Shown here: one piece after another, positions 16,671-25,042 of the stretch | Layout of the letters: the number at the start of each line of letters is the position of its first letter | How positions within the stretch are numbered: position 1 is the stretch's first letter | From: Chryseobacterium sp. FP211-J200 | GTDB taxonomy: Bacteria; Bacteroidota; Bacteroidia; Flavobacteriales; Weeksellaceae | Direction of reading: 5' to 3' | Assembly (NCBI RefSeq): GCF_001643375.1 | Contig: NZ_LSHB01000040.1 | Coordinates: 1 to 64,000 of the forward strand | DNA: 64,000 nucleotides | Translations under genes and position numbers: made by a program | The notes under the pieces: model-generated | Told to the model about the DNA's origin: nothing | Database searches by the model: none | The model's input: only the letters and a program-made list of their open reading frames with translations

Positions 16671-17369
16671 ATGGACAAAATAATACAAATCACCTCGGGA
16701 AGAGGGCCTTTGGAATGTCAATGGGTCGTTGCCAAAGTTCTAAAGGTCTTCCTTGAGGAAGCAAAACAAAATAAAATCGGTTACGAAATCATCCACCGTG
16801 AAAATGGCGATGAAAATCTGACTTTGAAATCAGCAACCTTACTTTTAAAAGGAAAAGAAGTCAATGAATTTCTGAAAAACTGGCTTGGAAGCATTCTTTG
16901 GATTGGGAAAAGCACTTTCAGAAAATTTCATAAACGAAGCAATTGGTTTATCGGGATTTTTGAACTGGATGGATTGGAGAAAATTGAATTTAATGAAAAG
17001 AAAATTCAGTTTCAGACGGCGAGAAGTCAGGGAAGTGGCGGACAAAACGTGAATAAAGTAGAAACCGCAGTTCGTGCAACTTATCTGACAACGGGACAAA
17101 GTGTTTTCGTGCAGGATTCCCGTTCGCAACTGGAGAATAAGAAGATTTCCATCATCAGATTAAAAGAAAAAGTGATGGAATTTCACATTCAACAATTGGA
17201 AAAACAAATGCAGGAAACGTGGAACAATCATTTGAATGTTCAGATAGGAAATCCTATTCGGACATTCTCGGGAACCGATTTTAAAAAGAATCATCAGGAA
17301 AAATCTTTCAAAAAAGAAAGAAATCAACTGAAAAATGAATTAAAAAACTACAGAAATGACCTTAACTAA
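16671..17369 (+). CDS. prfH: Peptide chain release factor homologue PrfH
   Basis: 232 aa, much shorter than RF1/RF2. It has the peptidyl-tRNA hydrolysis domain with GGQ at 123-125 (SQGSGGQNVNKVETAVRA) and the basic C-terminal region, but lacks the codon-reading superdomain with PxT/SPF. The first 80 residues form a small alpha/beta unit typical of PrfH. PrfH frees nascent chains from ribosomes damaged in the decoding centre, so that RtcB can reseal the 16S rRNA; that role is established for RtcB2-PrfH pairs and inferred here from gene order. Its 3' end overlaps the next gene by 14 nt. Confidence 0.9.
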   Translation: MDKIIQITSGRGPLECQWVVAKVLKVFLEEAKQNKIGYEIIHRENGDENLTLKSATLLLKGKEVNEFLKNWLGSILWIGKSTFRKFHKRSNWFIGIFELDGLEKIEFNEKKIQFQTARSQGSGGQNVNKVETAVRATYLTTGQSVFVQDSRSQLENKKISIIRLKEKVMEFHIQQLEKQMQETWNNHLNVQIGNPIRTFSGTDFKKNHQEKSFKKERNQLKNELKNYRNDLN

Positions 17370-17880
17370 AAGTAAATATTATTTCGAAGCTTTAGATAAT
17401 TACCCTTACAGCTTGCCAGATTGTTTGGAAGCGTTGAACTATGCGCTTTCATACGATCCTGAAGATGCAGATTCGCTTTGTCTGATGGGAAGAATCTACA
17501 GCGAAATGCTCAACGATTATGAAAAAGCAAAACTCTATTTCGAAGAAGCAATGCTATGTGATGTCACGAATCTGAATACACCAAAATATTATATCAAATG
17601 TCTTTTGGATAACGAAGATTTGCAGGAAGCGGAAAAACTAATCAATTATTCTTTAAAGATAAAAGGAATTGATAAATCGATTTTATGGTTTTACAGAGCG
17701 TTGCTTTCTGAGATTAGAGGAAGTTTTGCGAATGCTTTGAAGTTTTTGAAGGAAGCAAAACAATTCTCTTATAATAAGGAAATGCTTGAATTCATTAAGG
17801 ATAGAGAGCAGTTTGTGAAATCTAAAATGCCTAAAAAGCTGACGAAAAAATCAGCTAAAAAGAAGAAGGAAACCCATTGA
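17356..17880 (+). CDS. TPR-repeat protein coupled to prfH
   Basis: 174 aa, soluble. Helical repeats of TPR type are clear at about 21-54 (SLPDCLEALNYALSYDPEDA followed by a LCLMGRIYSE helix) and 56-90 (YEKAKLYFEEAMLCD), with a weaker pair at 95-150. The tail from about 155 is very basic (MPKKLTKKSAKKKKETH), suggesting RNA or ribosome contact. The start lies 14 nt inside prfH, so the proteins are probably made in coupled fashion. A helper of the RtcB-PrfH repair step is a reasonable guess, but TPR proteins are too general for certainty. Confidence 0.82.
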   Translation: MTLTKSKYYFEALDNYPYSLPDCLEALNYALSYDPEDADSLCLMGRIYSEMLNDYEKAKLYFEEAMLCDVTNLNTPKYYIKCLLDNEDLQEAEKLINYSLKIKGIDKSILWFYRALLSEIRGSFANALKFLKEAKQFSYNKEMLEFIKDREQFVKSKMPKKLTKKSAKKKKETH

Positions 17881-17893
17881 GGTTTCCTTTTTT
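17845..17893 (+). repeat. 49-bp direct repeat, left copy (gene end plus terminator)
   Basis: Covers the last 12 codons of the TPR gene and its terminator hairpin (GGAAACC-CATTGA-GGTTTCC-TTTTTTT at 17868-17894). The same 49 bases recur at 18561-18609 with a single G-to-A change in the loop. Between the two copies lies the lipoprotein gene 17908-18549. Confidence 0.9.
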
Positions 17894-17894
17894 T
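17868..17894 (+). terminator. Rho-independent terminator of the rtcB-prfH-TPR unit
   Basis: 7-bp stem GGAAACC / GGTTTCC, loop CATTGA that includes the stop codon, and seven T. Confidence 0.9.
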
Positions 17895-17907
17895 GTACTT
17901 TTAAACT

Positions 17908-18549
17908 ATGAAAAATTATGTATTGCTTGTTCTACTTTTATTAGTTTCTTGTAAAAAGAATTCCCCGAAACCTGAAGCTACAATCAAAGATGAAACTATT
18001 GGCTTAAAATATGAAGTTTTGAATCAGTTGATTTCTGATGAACTCAAAGATGATAGCTTAATGGGCATTAATAAAGATTTTACTAATAACTACGTTTATA
18101 ATATTTCTGCTAAAAATATTTATTTGGAGAACAAAAATAAAAATAGTGATGAACCGCCTCCACCTCCAAATTTTGGAATCAGTTTAGAATATGATTCTAT
18201 CTTTTTACAAAAAGATTCTGCTTATTACTTACAGCAAGATAAAGCTCTATCTAATTTCACATTTAATAAAAACAGAATAAAGAAAAAACTACAATATACT
18301 AACGACGAAGAACTTTACAAAATACACCAAATTAAGACTGGGGATTTTTGGAATGAATTCCATAAACGTTATAACGACAAATGTATTAGAACTTTCTCTG
18401 TTCCCTTTTTTAATGAAAATAAAACGTTCTGTATAGTTCAGTATTCGATGTCTTGCGGTCCCTTGTATGGTGGTGGAAATACAGCAATTTATAAAAAAAC
18501 AAATAGGAAGTGGACAAGAATAAAGTCATTTGATAATTGGGTAAGCTAA
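17908..18549 (+). CDS. Lipoprotein of unknown function, paralogue of the 10.5-kb lipoprotein
   Basis: 213 aa. KNYVLLVLLLLVSC gives an SPII signal with lipobox LVSC. A pentaproline stretch (DEPPPPPNFG, about 75-84) and an Asn/Lys-rich middle follow. The C-terminus VQYSMSCGPLYGGGN, TAIYKK, KWTRIKS matches the end of the protein at 10547-11242. The gene is enclosed by a 49-bp direct repeat derived from its upstream neighbour, as if inserted by duplication. It is clearly more AT-rich than rtcB-prfH. The start lies 14 nt after the preceding terminator, so promoter sequence must overlap that terminator. Confidence 0.75.
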   Translation: MKNYVLLVLLLLVSCKKNSPKPEATIKDETIGLKYEVLNQLISDELKDDSLMGINKDFTNNYVYNISAKNIYLENKNKNSDEPPPPPNFGISLEYDSIFLQKDSAYYLQQDKALSNFTFNKNRIKKKLQYTNDEELYKIHQIKTGDFWNEFHKRYNDKCIRTFSVPFFNENKTFCIVQYSMSCGPLYGGGNTAIYKKTNRKWTRIKSFDNWVS

Positions 18550-18560
18550 TAATTTAAAGA

Positions 18561-18609
18561 AAAAAATCAGCTAAAAAGAAGAAGGAAACCCATTAAGGTT
18601 TCCTTTTTT
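18561..18609 (+). repeat. 49-bp direct repeat, right copy
   Basis: Same sequence as 17845-17893 apart from one base. Here it is non-coding apart from its terminator hairpin (GGAAACC-CATTAA-GGTTTCC), which ends both the lipoprotein gene and, from the other side, the hydrolase gene at 18611. Confidence 0.9.
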
Positions 18610-18610
18610 A

Positions 18611-19405
18611 TTATAACTTTTCGATAGCAGCTACGATTCTACTTTTGTCCACGACCATTGCCTGGATGTGTTCTCCGGAAAACTCGATGAACTGTTTTGG
18701 TTCGGGCGCGTTGGTGTAAATCAATTGTCCTTGCTCAAACGGAACTGTTGAATCGCCTTTGCTGTAGATGAAAAGTTTTGGAACATTACTCAAAGCTTTC
18801 ACATCTTCCTTTGCTGAGTAAGGTGAAATCAAGGCTTTCTCAATCATTTCCTTGTATTGAGGCGCAAAATGGATCGCGATATCTGTGAAAGACGACATTC
18901 CGCCATCCACAATCAATCCAGAAATCTTTGTTGGATTTTCTTTTGCCAAGTGCGTTGCAATCTGAGAACCCAGAGAAGCGCCATACAGATAGATTTTTGT
19001 GCTTTGAACATCTTTTCTGGCCAACAGATAATCAAACATTTTTTGACCGTCTTCTGCCACATTCAGATGGGTTGGTTTTCCACTTGACTTTCCGTAACCT
19101 CTTACGTCGACCATTACAACTTGGAATCCATTTTCTACCAATGGCTTGGTGATATATTGGTAAGTTGAAATATTACCTGCTGCGCCGTGAAAAAATATAA
19201 TTGTTTTCTTGATTGATTTTGATTCAGGCTTCAAAACGACTGCAGTGATGGTGTCTCTTTCAACAGGCAAACTGATGTTTTCGATGTTTTTGAATTCCAA
19301 AGGTTTCATTTCTTTTTTCGGCTGATAGAATTTATCATCCATCTGAGCTTTGGAAAAAATGGACAACAAGATAAGGAATAGTGAAAAGAATACTGATGTT
19401 TTCAT
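18611..19405 (-). CDS. Exported alpha/beta hydrolase
   Basis: 264 aa. A cleavable signal peptide (KTSVFFSLFLILLSIFSKAQ, cut likely after SKA) is followed by an alpha/beta hydrolase fold. The oxyanion region is FFHGAAGN, the nucleophile elbow GASLGSQ holds the Ser, the Asp is likely in YSKGDSTVP, and the His in SGEHIQAM. This resembles the BAAT/DLH-like periplasmic hydrolase family of Bacteroidota; the substrate is unknown. It is monocistronic and shares a terminator with the lipoprotein gene. Confidence 0.82.
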   Translation of the reverse strand: MKTSVFFSLFLILLSIFSKAQMDDKFYQPKKEMKPLEFKNIENISLPVERDTITAVVLKPESKSIKKTIIFFHGAAGNISTYQYITKPLVENGFQVVMVDVRGYGKSSGKPTHLNVAEDGQKMFDYLLARKDVQSTKIYLYGASLGSQIATHLAKENPTKISGLIVDGGMSSFTDIAIHFAPQYKEMIEKALISPYSAKEDVKALSNVPKLFIYSKGDSTVPFEQGQLIYTNAPEPKQFIEFSGEHIQAMVVDKSRIVAAIEKL

Positions 19406-19520
19406 TGTTTTGATTTTTAATTATGCCTCAAAATTATATTGATGAAATATTAATTAAAAAAATATGAGTCCGAATGGTGAAAAACTCTGACTAAACTGTC
19501 AATTTTCGGGATGAAACAAA

Positions 19521-19549
19521 AAAAGAGACTTAATAATTAAGCCTCTTTT
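19521..19549 (-). terminator. Terminator of the LUD-cdsA-psd operon
   Basis: AAAAGAGGCTTAA pairs with TTAAGTCTCTTTT on the minus strand (one mismatch, 3-nt loop) and is followed by TTTTTGTTT. Confidence 0.85.
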
Positions 19550-19569
19550 AAATTTATATTGATAAGAAA

Positions 19570-20223
19570 TTAATCTCTCATTCTTGCGATAACGTCTATT
19601 CCACCTTTCGTTTTGTCTCCGATTTTGCAAAGGATCACTGTATCCAATGGAAGGAAAACGTCCATTCTGGAACCGAACTTGATGAAACCAAATTCATGAC
19701 CAGCTTTTGCCTCGTCCTGAACATTACAATAGAAAACAATCCTTCTTGCCACGTAACCTGCAATCTGACGAAAAACAACTTGATGATTGGTCAAACTTTT
19801 TACTGCAACTGTTGTTCTTTCGTTTTCAGTCGAGGATTTCTCGTGCCAAGCCACCAGATATTTTCCTGGATGGTATTTTTTATAGATAACATCTCCACTT
19901 ACCGGATAACGGCAAATATGAACATTAAGCGGTGACATAAAAATCGAAACCTGAATGCATTTATCTTTGATGAATTCGTCTTCAATAACTTCTTTTATCA
20001 TCACGACTTTCCCATCCACCGGTGCAACCACATTTTCTGTATGATCAAGAATGGCTCTTGTTGGAACTCTGAAAAACCAGAAAATCAATCCCAACATTAC
20101 TAAAAGTGGAATTAGAATAACCAAAGACCATAATTCTAAATAATAAATGGATACGGCTGCTATAAATGCAATGAACAAAATTGCAACGACCAAGGTCCCT
20201 TTTGATTCTTTATGTAGTTTCAT
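19570..20223 (-). CDS. psd: Phosphatidylserine decarboxylase proenzyme
   Basis: 217 aa, short (type II, archaeal-like) PSD that makes phosphatidylethanolamine at the inner membrane. Two N-terminal hydrophobic helices (about 12-29 and 32-50) anchor it. VVAPVDGKVV (65-74) and MSPLNVHICRYP (96-107) are family blocks. Self-cleavage to the pyruvoyl enzyme should occur between Gly184 and Ser185 in KFGSRMDVFLP. It is 10 nt downstream of cdsA, so CDP-diacylglycerol synthesis and PE formation are made from one mRNA; phosphatidylserine synthase is not in the window. Confidence 0.93.
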   Translation of the reverse strand: MKLHKESKGTLVVAILFIAFIAAVSIYYLELWSLVILIPLLVMLGLIFWFFRVPTRAILDHTENVVAPVDGKVVMIKEVIEDEFIKDKCIQVSIFMSPLNVHICRYPVSGDVIYKKYHPGKYLVAWHEKSSTENERTTVAVKSLTNHQVVFRQIAGYVARRIVFYCNVQDEAKAGHEFGFIKFGSRMDVFLPLDTVILCKIGDKTKGGIDVIARMRD

Positions 20224-20233
20224 ATAATTGATT

Positions 20234-21121
20234 CTAAACTAGTTTTTCTAAGATAAAATAGAGATAGACAACCGGAACGCAGATGATAAAGCTATCCAAC
20301 CTGTCCAAGACGCCACCGTGACCCGGAATGATATTCCCACTGTCTTTGACTGCAAAACTACGTTTTAACTGACTTTCTACCAAATCTCCTAACGGCGCGA
20401 ATACGGAAACCAGGAATCCAACCATCATCCAGTTTCCTCGAAGTTCAGGGAAATATTGTTCTACGAAGAATCCCAAAATCAATGTCAGAACCACGCCGCC
20501 AGCAAATCCTTCCCAGGTTTTCTTCGGGGAAATCTTTGGCGCCATCTTGTGTTTTCCGAAGAATTTTCCTGTGAGATACGCAAAAGTATCACTGCTCCAG
20601 ATCAATACAAAAAGCATAAAGATTTCTAAAGTGAAAGTTTTGCTCGAATCAAACGTACTGAATTTGGGCAAGCCTAATGAAAATGCGAATGGTAAAGTCA
20701 CGTAAACGACTGTGAAAATCAGTTTTCCGTTTTCGAAGTAAAGTTCTCGGGAATATTTGAAAAGTGTAACGACGGCTATTACTATTAATCCTAATGCAAG
20801 TATCTCGCTGAAATAGTTGTTGATGCTATAGCCGTTGAGAAAATCGTGGTTGAAAAATCGTTTGGTAAATCGGTAGTAAATAATCGCGGCAACAGGAAAA
20901 ACGAGCCATTTGTAAATGCTGTTATCAAATTTCATCAGCCTAATGCATTCGTATAATCCAACAATAAGAAGGAATGTGATGAATCCGTAAAAAAGATATT
21001 GCTGTTTTACTTGTGGCAGGAAACTGCTAAAGAGATTTTCGCCTAGCGGCGTGGTGCAAATAGCAATAACCAAAACATAAATGATCCCGGAAATTGTCCG
21101 CTGAATGAAATTTTTATCCAA
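20234..21121 (-). CDS. cdsA: Phosphatidate cytidylyltransferase
   Basis: 295 aa, about eight membrane helices. It makes CDP-diacylglycerol from phosphatidate and CTP. The CTP-transferase signature lies near the C-terminus: SPKKTWEGFAGG (about 198-209) followed by GDLVESQLKRSFAVKDSG and IPGHGGVLDRLDS (about 248-281), with the metal-binding Asp residues. Middle gene of LUD-cdsA-psd with 9-10 nt spacers, an order common in flavobacteria. Confidence 0.94.
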   Translation of the reverse strand: MDKNFIQRTISGIIYVLVIAICTTPLGENLFSSFLPQVKQQYLFYGFITFLLIVGLYECIRLMKFDNSIYKWLVFPVAAIIYYRFTKRFFNHDFLNGYSINNYFSEILALGLIVIAVVTLFKYSRELYFENGKLIFTVVYVTLPFAFSLGLPKFSTFDSSKTFTLEIFMLFVLIWSSDTFAYLTGKFFGKHKMAPKISPKKTWEGFAGGVVLTLILGFFVEQYFPELRGNWMMVGFLVSVFAPLGDLVESQLKRSFAVKDSGNIIPGHGGVLDRLDSFIICVPVVYLYFILEKLV

Positions 21122-21130
21122 AGCTGAAAT

Positions 21131-21709
21131 TTAATCTTCGAGCAAAAGTAAGAAAAGTTTGGTATTATCCTTATTAGGTGTGTCTAATTTGGACTGACTT
21201 CCGCTGATAGAGGTCAGATTTTTAAGATTTCCCGCACGTTTTACCTTCATCATCGCCTCATTCAGATTATTGGCAATCTGAGAAACATTGGCCATAATGA
21301 TAATTTTGCTCGGCAATCTTGAAGAATGGTAATGTAAAATATTGTTGTGTGAAAGCATAATTCTGCCGTCAAAGGCAATTAGATATTCACAAGTGATGAA
21401 AGCGGCATCGTTTTGTTCTGTCAATTCTGGCGTGTAAGGTGTTTTTATCACATCCAAGAAGTTTCTCAGATCCTGATCCCAACAGAAGACATCCTTAACT
21501 TGTTCTATCTTGATAATTTGATTGAGCGTCTGCAATGCTTCAGATTCATCTGCGCAATAATTAAAAAATCCCCCTGAATGCGTAAATAGTTGCGCAAATT
21601 TATAATCTAGATCTGCATCACGAAGTTGGTCTGCCAGTTTTGTAACATCTGGCTGCTCCTCTTCGGGCTGATTCATTATTTTATTGACGAGTTTTTTAAA
21701 CAGACTCAA
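21131..21709 (-). CDS. LUD-domain protein (LutC/YkgG-like)
   Basis: 192 aa, soluble. The central 60-165 region resembles the LUD fold: CDESEALQTLNQII-type start, DVFCWDQ, AAFITCEYLIAFDGRIML and SKIIIMANVSQIANNLNEAM. Lactate-utilisation LutC proteins share this fold, but the short acidic N-terminus and the lack of lutA/lutB make lactate oxidation unlikely. The gene sits at the head of the cdsA-psd phospholipid operon. Function unknown. Confidence 0.75.
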   Translation of the reverse strand: MSLFKKLVNKIMNQPEEEQPDVTKLADQLRDADLDYKFAQLFTHSGGFFNYCADESEALQTLNQIIKIEQVKDVFCWDQDLRNFLDVIKTPYTPELTEQNDAAFITCEYLIAFDGRIMLSHNNILHYHSSRLPSKIIIMANVSQIANNLNEAMMKVKRAGNLKNLTSISGSQSKLDTPNKDNTKLFLLLLED

Positions 21710-21780
21710 TTTTTCTATGCTTTAATTAGTACAAATGTAAAAAAATAATTATAATCGGCTAAAAACCAAAACTTTATTTT

Positions 21781-21815
21781 AAAAGAAAATCCTAAATAAA
21801 TTAGGATTTTCTTTT
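21781..21815. terminator. Terminator between ftsH and the LUD operon
   Basis: Perfect 15-bp AT-rich stem AAAAGAAAATCCTAA / TTAGGATTTTCTTTT with loop ATAAA. It separates ftsH-rsfS from LUD-cdsA-psd. Confidence 0.85.
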
Positions 21816-21836
21816 TACAATGCAGTTAAATAAGAT

Positions 21837-23798
21837 TTAACTCTCTGGATTTAAGACGTTTCCAGCATCTACTGGATTATCAATACTCGACACTGGTTTC
21901 TCTGTCAACTCAGGATCCCAGGCACGTTTTCCGAAAATTTCTTCAAGATCCTCACGGAAGATCACTTCTTTTTCCAAAAGTTTGTTTGCCAGAGCATCCA
22001 GTTTATCTCTATTTTCTGTCAAGATATTCACTGCTCTCTCATATTGCGTTTCCACCAATTTCGAAATTTCTTCATCAATCAGTTTCGCAGTTTGCTCAGA
22101 GTAAGGTTTTCCAAAACTGTATTCCGACTGTCCTGAACTGTCATAGTAAGAAATATTTCCTACTTTATCGTTCAAACCGTAGATCGTAACCATCGCCTGA
22201 GCTTGTTTCGTAACTCTTTCAAGATCTGACAATGCTCCAGTAGAAATGTTACCAAAAACAGCTTGTTCTGCAGCTCTACCGCCCAATGTTGCACAAATCT
22301 CATCCAACATTTGTTGCGTCGTGGTCAATTGTCTTTCTTCCGGAAGGTACCAAGCGGCTCCAAGTGAACGTCCTCTCGGGACGATTGTCACTTTTAGAAG
22401 TGGTGCTGCATGCTCAACCAACCAAGAGATTGTCGCGTGACCAGCTTCGTGGAAAGCAACTCTTCTTTTCTCAGAAGGTTTGATGGCTTTATTTTTCTTC
22501 TCAAGGCCGCCGATGATCCTGTCAACTGCGTCCAAGAAATCTTGTTTATTAACTGATTCATGAGAGTTTCTTGCAGCGATCAAAGCGGCTTCATTACAAA
22601 CATTGGCGATATCAGCACCGCTGAAACCTGGTGTTTGTTTTGCCAAGAATTCTCTATCGATTGAGTCATCCATTTTGATCTTAGCCAAATGAACATCAAA
22701 GATCTGTTGTCTCTCGTGCAACTCCGGAAGATCCACATAGATTGAACGGTCAAAACGACCAGCTCTCATTAATGCTTTATCCAAAATATCGGCACGGTTT
22801 GTAGCAGCCATCACGATTACGTTCACATCTGTTCCAAAACCATCCATCTCTGTCAGTAATTGGTTCAATGTATTTTCACGCTCATCATTTCCACCTTGGA
22901 AACCACCTTTTCCTCTCGCTCTACCAATCGCATCGATCTCATCGATGAAAATAATGGCAGGAGATTTCGCTTTAGCCTGAGCAAAAAGATCTCTTACTCT
23001 GGAAGCTCCAACACCCACAAACATTTCAACAAAATCAGAACCTGAAAGGGAGAAGAACGGAACTTTAGCTTCACCTGCTACAGCTTTCGCCAACAAGGTT
23101 TTACCAGTTCCCGGAGGACCTACCAATAGAACACCTTTTGGGATTTTACCTCCAAGTTTTGTATATTTTTCAGAATTCTTCAAGAAATCTACAACTTCCT
23201 GAACTTCTTCTTTAGCACCTTCCAATCCTGCAACATCCTTGAAAGTGATCTGCATCTTGTCCTTCTCGTCGAACAATTTGGCTTTAGATTTCCCAATGCT
23301 GAAAATCTGTCCGCCAGGTCCGCCTGCGCCACCACCCATTTTTCTGAAAATGAAGAAGTACAACAAAGCGAAAAGTCCACCCCACAGTGCTAAAGTAAAT
23401 AGCAACTCGGAGAAACCACTTTGGCTTTTACCAAATTCCATTCTTGCCTGAGTAGGCAGTTTGGTATTGATGCTTTCAAATCTTTCCTGGAAATATCTAA
23501 GATCACCATAAGTCAGGACAAAATCCGGACTTGGTTTGATATTGATCACAGAAAGTGGATCGCTCTCCTTATCCGTCTTTTTTAGTTCAGCTTTTGCTGC
23601 TTTTGTAAGGTAAACATCAGCTTTGAAGTTGTCTCTGTAGACCATTACTTCGCCAACTTTCCCTTTTTCTACAAGTGTGTAAAATTCTTTTTCATCAATG
23701 TTTTTTACCATAGAGTCTCCAAGAAGTCCTGGAAGAAATATGAGTAAAATGAGTCCCAATAAAACGGGTATGAACCAGTTGAATCCTTTGTTATTCAT
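21837..23798 (-). CDS. ftsH: ATP-dependent zinc metalloprotease FtsH
   Basis: 653 aa, inner-membrane AAA+ protease. Membrane segments at about 6-24 and 130-151 flank a periplasmic domain. Walker A GPPGTGKT is at 227-234, Walker B IIFIDEID near 282-289, and the second region of homology with RAGRFDR ends near 351. The zinc site HEAGH is at 450-454 with a distal Asp in the DLERVTKQA region. A short Gly-rich hinge (GGGAGGPGG) follows the second helix. It is 39 nt downstream of rsfS in the same orientation and ends at a strong terminator. Confidence 0.96.
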   Translation of the reverse strand: MNNKGFNWFIPVLLGLILLIFLPGLLGDSMVKNIDEKEFYTLVEKGKVGEVMVYRDNFKADVYLTKAAKAELKKTDKESDPLSVINIKPSPDFVLTYGDLRYFQERFESINTKLPTQARMEFGKSQSGFSELLFTLALWGGLFALLYFFIFRKMGGGAGGPGGQIFSIGKSKAKLFDEKDKMQITFKDVAGLEGAKEEVQEVVDFLKNSEKYTKLGGKIPKGVLLVGPPGTGKTLLAKAVAGEAKVPFFSLSGSDFVEMFVGVGASRVRDLFAQAKAKSPAIIFIDEIDAIGRARGKGGFQGGNDERENTLNQLLTEMDGFGTDVNVIVMAATNRADILDKALMRAGRFDRSIYVDLPELHERQQIFDVHLAKIKMDDSIDREFLAKQTPGFSGADIANVCNEAALIAARNSHESVNKQDFLDAVDRIIGGLEKKNKAIKPSEKRRVAFHEAGHATISWLVEHAAPLLKVTIVPRGRSLGAAWYLPEERQLTTTQQMLDEICATLGGRAAEQAVFGNISTGALSDLERVTKQAQAMVTIYGLNDKVGNISYYDSSGQSEYSFGKPYSEQTAKLIDEEISKLVETQYERAVNILTENRDKLDALANKLLEKEVIFREDLEEIFGKRAWDPELTEKPVSSIDNPVDAGNVLNPES

Positions 23799-23837
23799 TT
23801 TTAATTTTTAAAGATTGATGATGCTAAAGTGCATCTT

Positions 23838-24200
23838 TTAACTTTCTATTTTTGTGATCTTTGCATCACCCCAAAGTTCTTCGATGTCGTAATATTCACG
23901 GATCTCTTTTTGGAAAATGTGCACGACCACGGAAACGTAATCTACCAAAACCCACATTGAGTTTTCAGTACCCTCTACATGCCAAGGTCTGTCATTGAGG
24001 TCGTTTCTTACGTTTTTTTGGATATTGCCGGCGATTGCCGAAACTTGTGTATTGGAATTTCCACTGCAGATGATAAAAGTTTCTGCTGCGGCGTTTTCTA
24101 TTCCTGTTAAATCGAAGACCAAAATATCTTCACCTTTTGTATCTTGAATCGAATCTACGATCTTATCGATTAATAATTGTTTTTCTGTAATTTTACTCAT
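23838..24200 (-). CDS. rsfS: Ribosome silencing factor RsfS
   Basis: 120 aa, complete RsfS/Iojap fold. Core pattern: LLIDKIVDSIQDTKGEDI, TFIICSGNSNTQVSAIAGNI and RPWHVEGTENSMWVLVDYVSVVVHIFQKE, ending YYDIEELWGDA. It binds uL14 on the 50S subunit and blocks subunit joining in starvation. The pairing with ftsH and the divergent position to birA are typical of flavobacterial genomes. Confidence 0.93.
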   Translation of the reverse strand: MSKITEKQLLIDKIVDSIQDTKGEDILVFDLTGIENAAAETFIICSGNSNTQVSAIAGNIQKNVRNDLNDRPWHVEGTENSMWVLVDYVSVVVHIFQKEIREYYDIEELWGDAKITKIES

Positions 24201-24220
24201 TCAAAAAATTGTCTAATTTG

Positions 24221-24228
24221 CAAATTTA
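24221..24228 (-). promoter_or_regulatory. -7 promoter box of rsfS-ftsH
   Basis: TAAATTTG on the minus strand matches TAnnTTTG and lies 21 nt before the rsfS ATG. The -33 element is not clear. Confidence 0.45.
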
Positions 24229-24288
24229 TTGATTTTTATCTATTTATCTTTCCTTTCTCATGTTTATTATCTCTTAAAGTTTTCATAA

Positions 24289-24996
24289 ATGACCCGTTTA
24301 CACCACTTCGAAAATTGTTTTTCTACAAATGACGAAATACTCTCTGTTTTGAATGAAGACGAATCAACTGCTGTTTTTACTTTTAATCAAACTAAAGGTC
24401 GCGGTCAATACGGAAATATCTGGAAGGTCATTCCGAATCAAAACCTGGCTTACTCGCTTGCTTTGAAAACTTCAAAAATCAATATTTCCGATACATTCCT
24501 CAATTACTATACCGCGATCATTGTCCGGGATTTTCTTGCCAATCTGACAAACGCAAATGTTAAAATCAAATGGCCGAACGATATTATCTTAAATGGAAAA
24601 AAGGTTTGTGGAATCCTGATCGAGAAAAAGAAGATCGATCATGAGGAATATTACATCATTGGAATTGGGATCAATGTGCTTCAATACGATTTTTCAAACC
24701 TTCCGAAAGCCGGTTCCGTATTGTCTGTCACAGGTTTAAATTTCGATTTGAATCAATTCGTTAATGAATTTCATCAACACATAATTTCAAGACTGAAAGA
24801 CATTAATCCGGAAGAAATCCTGAATATCTATAATAGTTCCCTTTTCCGAAAAGACGAGATCTCTGTTTTTCAGAAAAACGATTTGCGCCAAAATGGCATC
24901 ATCAAAAATGCTGACAAAAATGGTTTTCTTTGGATCGAACTGGAAAATGAAGGTTTGCAGAAATTTTTCCACAAAGAGATTGAACTCCTATATTAA
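24289..24996 (+). CDS. birA: Biotin-[acetyl-CoA-carboxylase] ligase, monofunctional
   Basis: 235 aa; lacks the N-terminal DNA-binding domain of E. coli BirA, so it is a pure ligase without repressor function. The biotinyl-AMP loop reads TKGRGQYGNIWKV (about 45-57), diverged from the common GRGRxGR. The catalytic KWPNDIILNGKKVCGILIE block is at about 97-115. It attaches biotin to carboxylase carrier proteins. Divergent from rsfS-ftsH, convergent with the permease gene. Confidence 0.9.
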   Translation: MTRLHHFENCFSTNDEILSVLNEDESTAVFTFNQTKGRGQYGNIWKVIPNQNLAYSLALKTSKINISDTFLNYYTAIIVRDFLANLTNANVKIKWPNDIILNGKKVCGILIEKKKIDHEEYYIIGIGINVLQYDFSNLPKAGSVLSVTGLNFDLNQFVNEFHQHIISRLKDINPEEILNIYNSSLFRKDEISVFQKNDLRQNGIIKNADKNGFLWIELENEGLQKFFHKEIELLY

Positions 24997-25042
24997 CTTT
25001 GGACTTTTAAACAAACAGTTTTACGATTTTACCTCAAACAAA

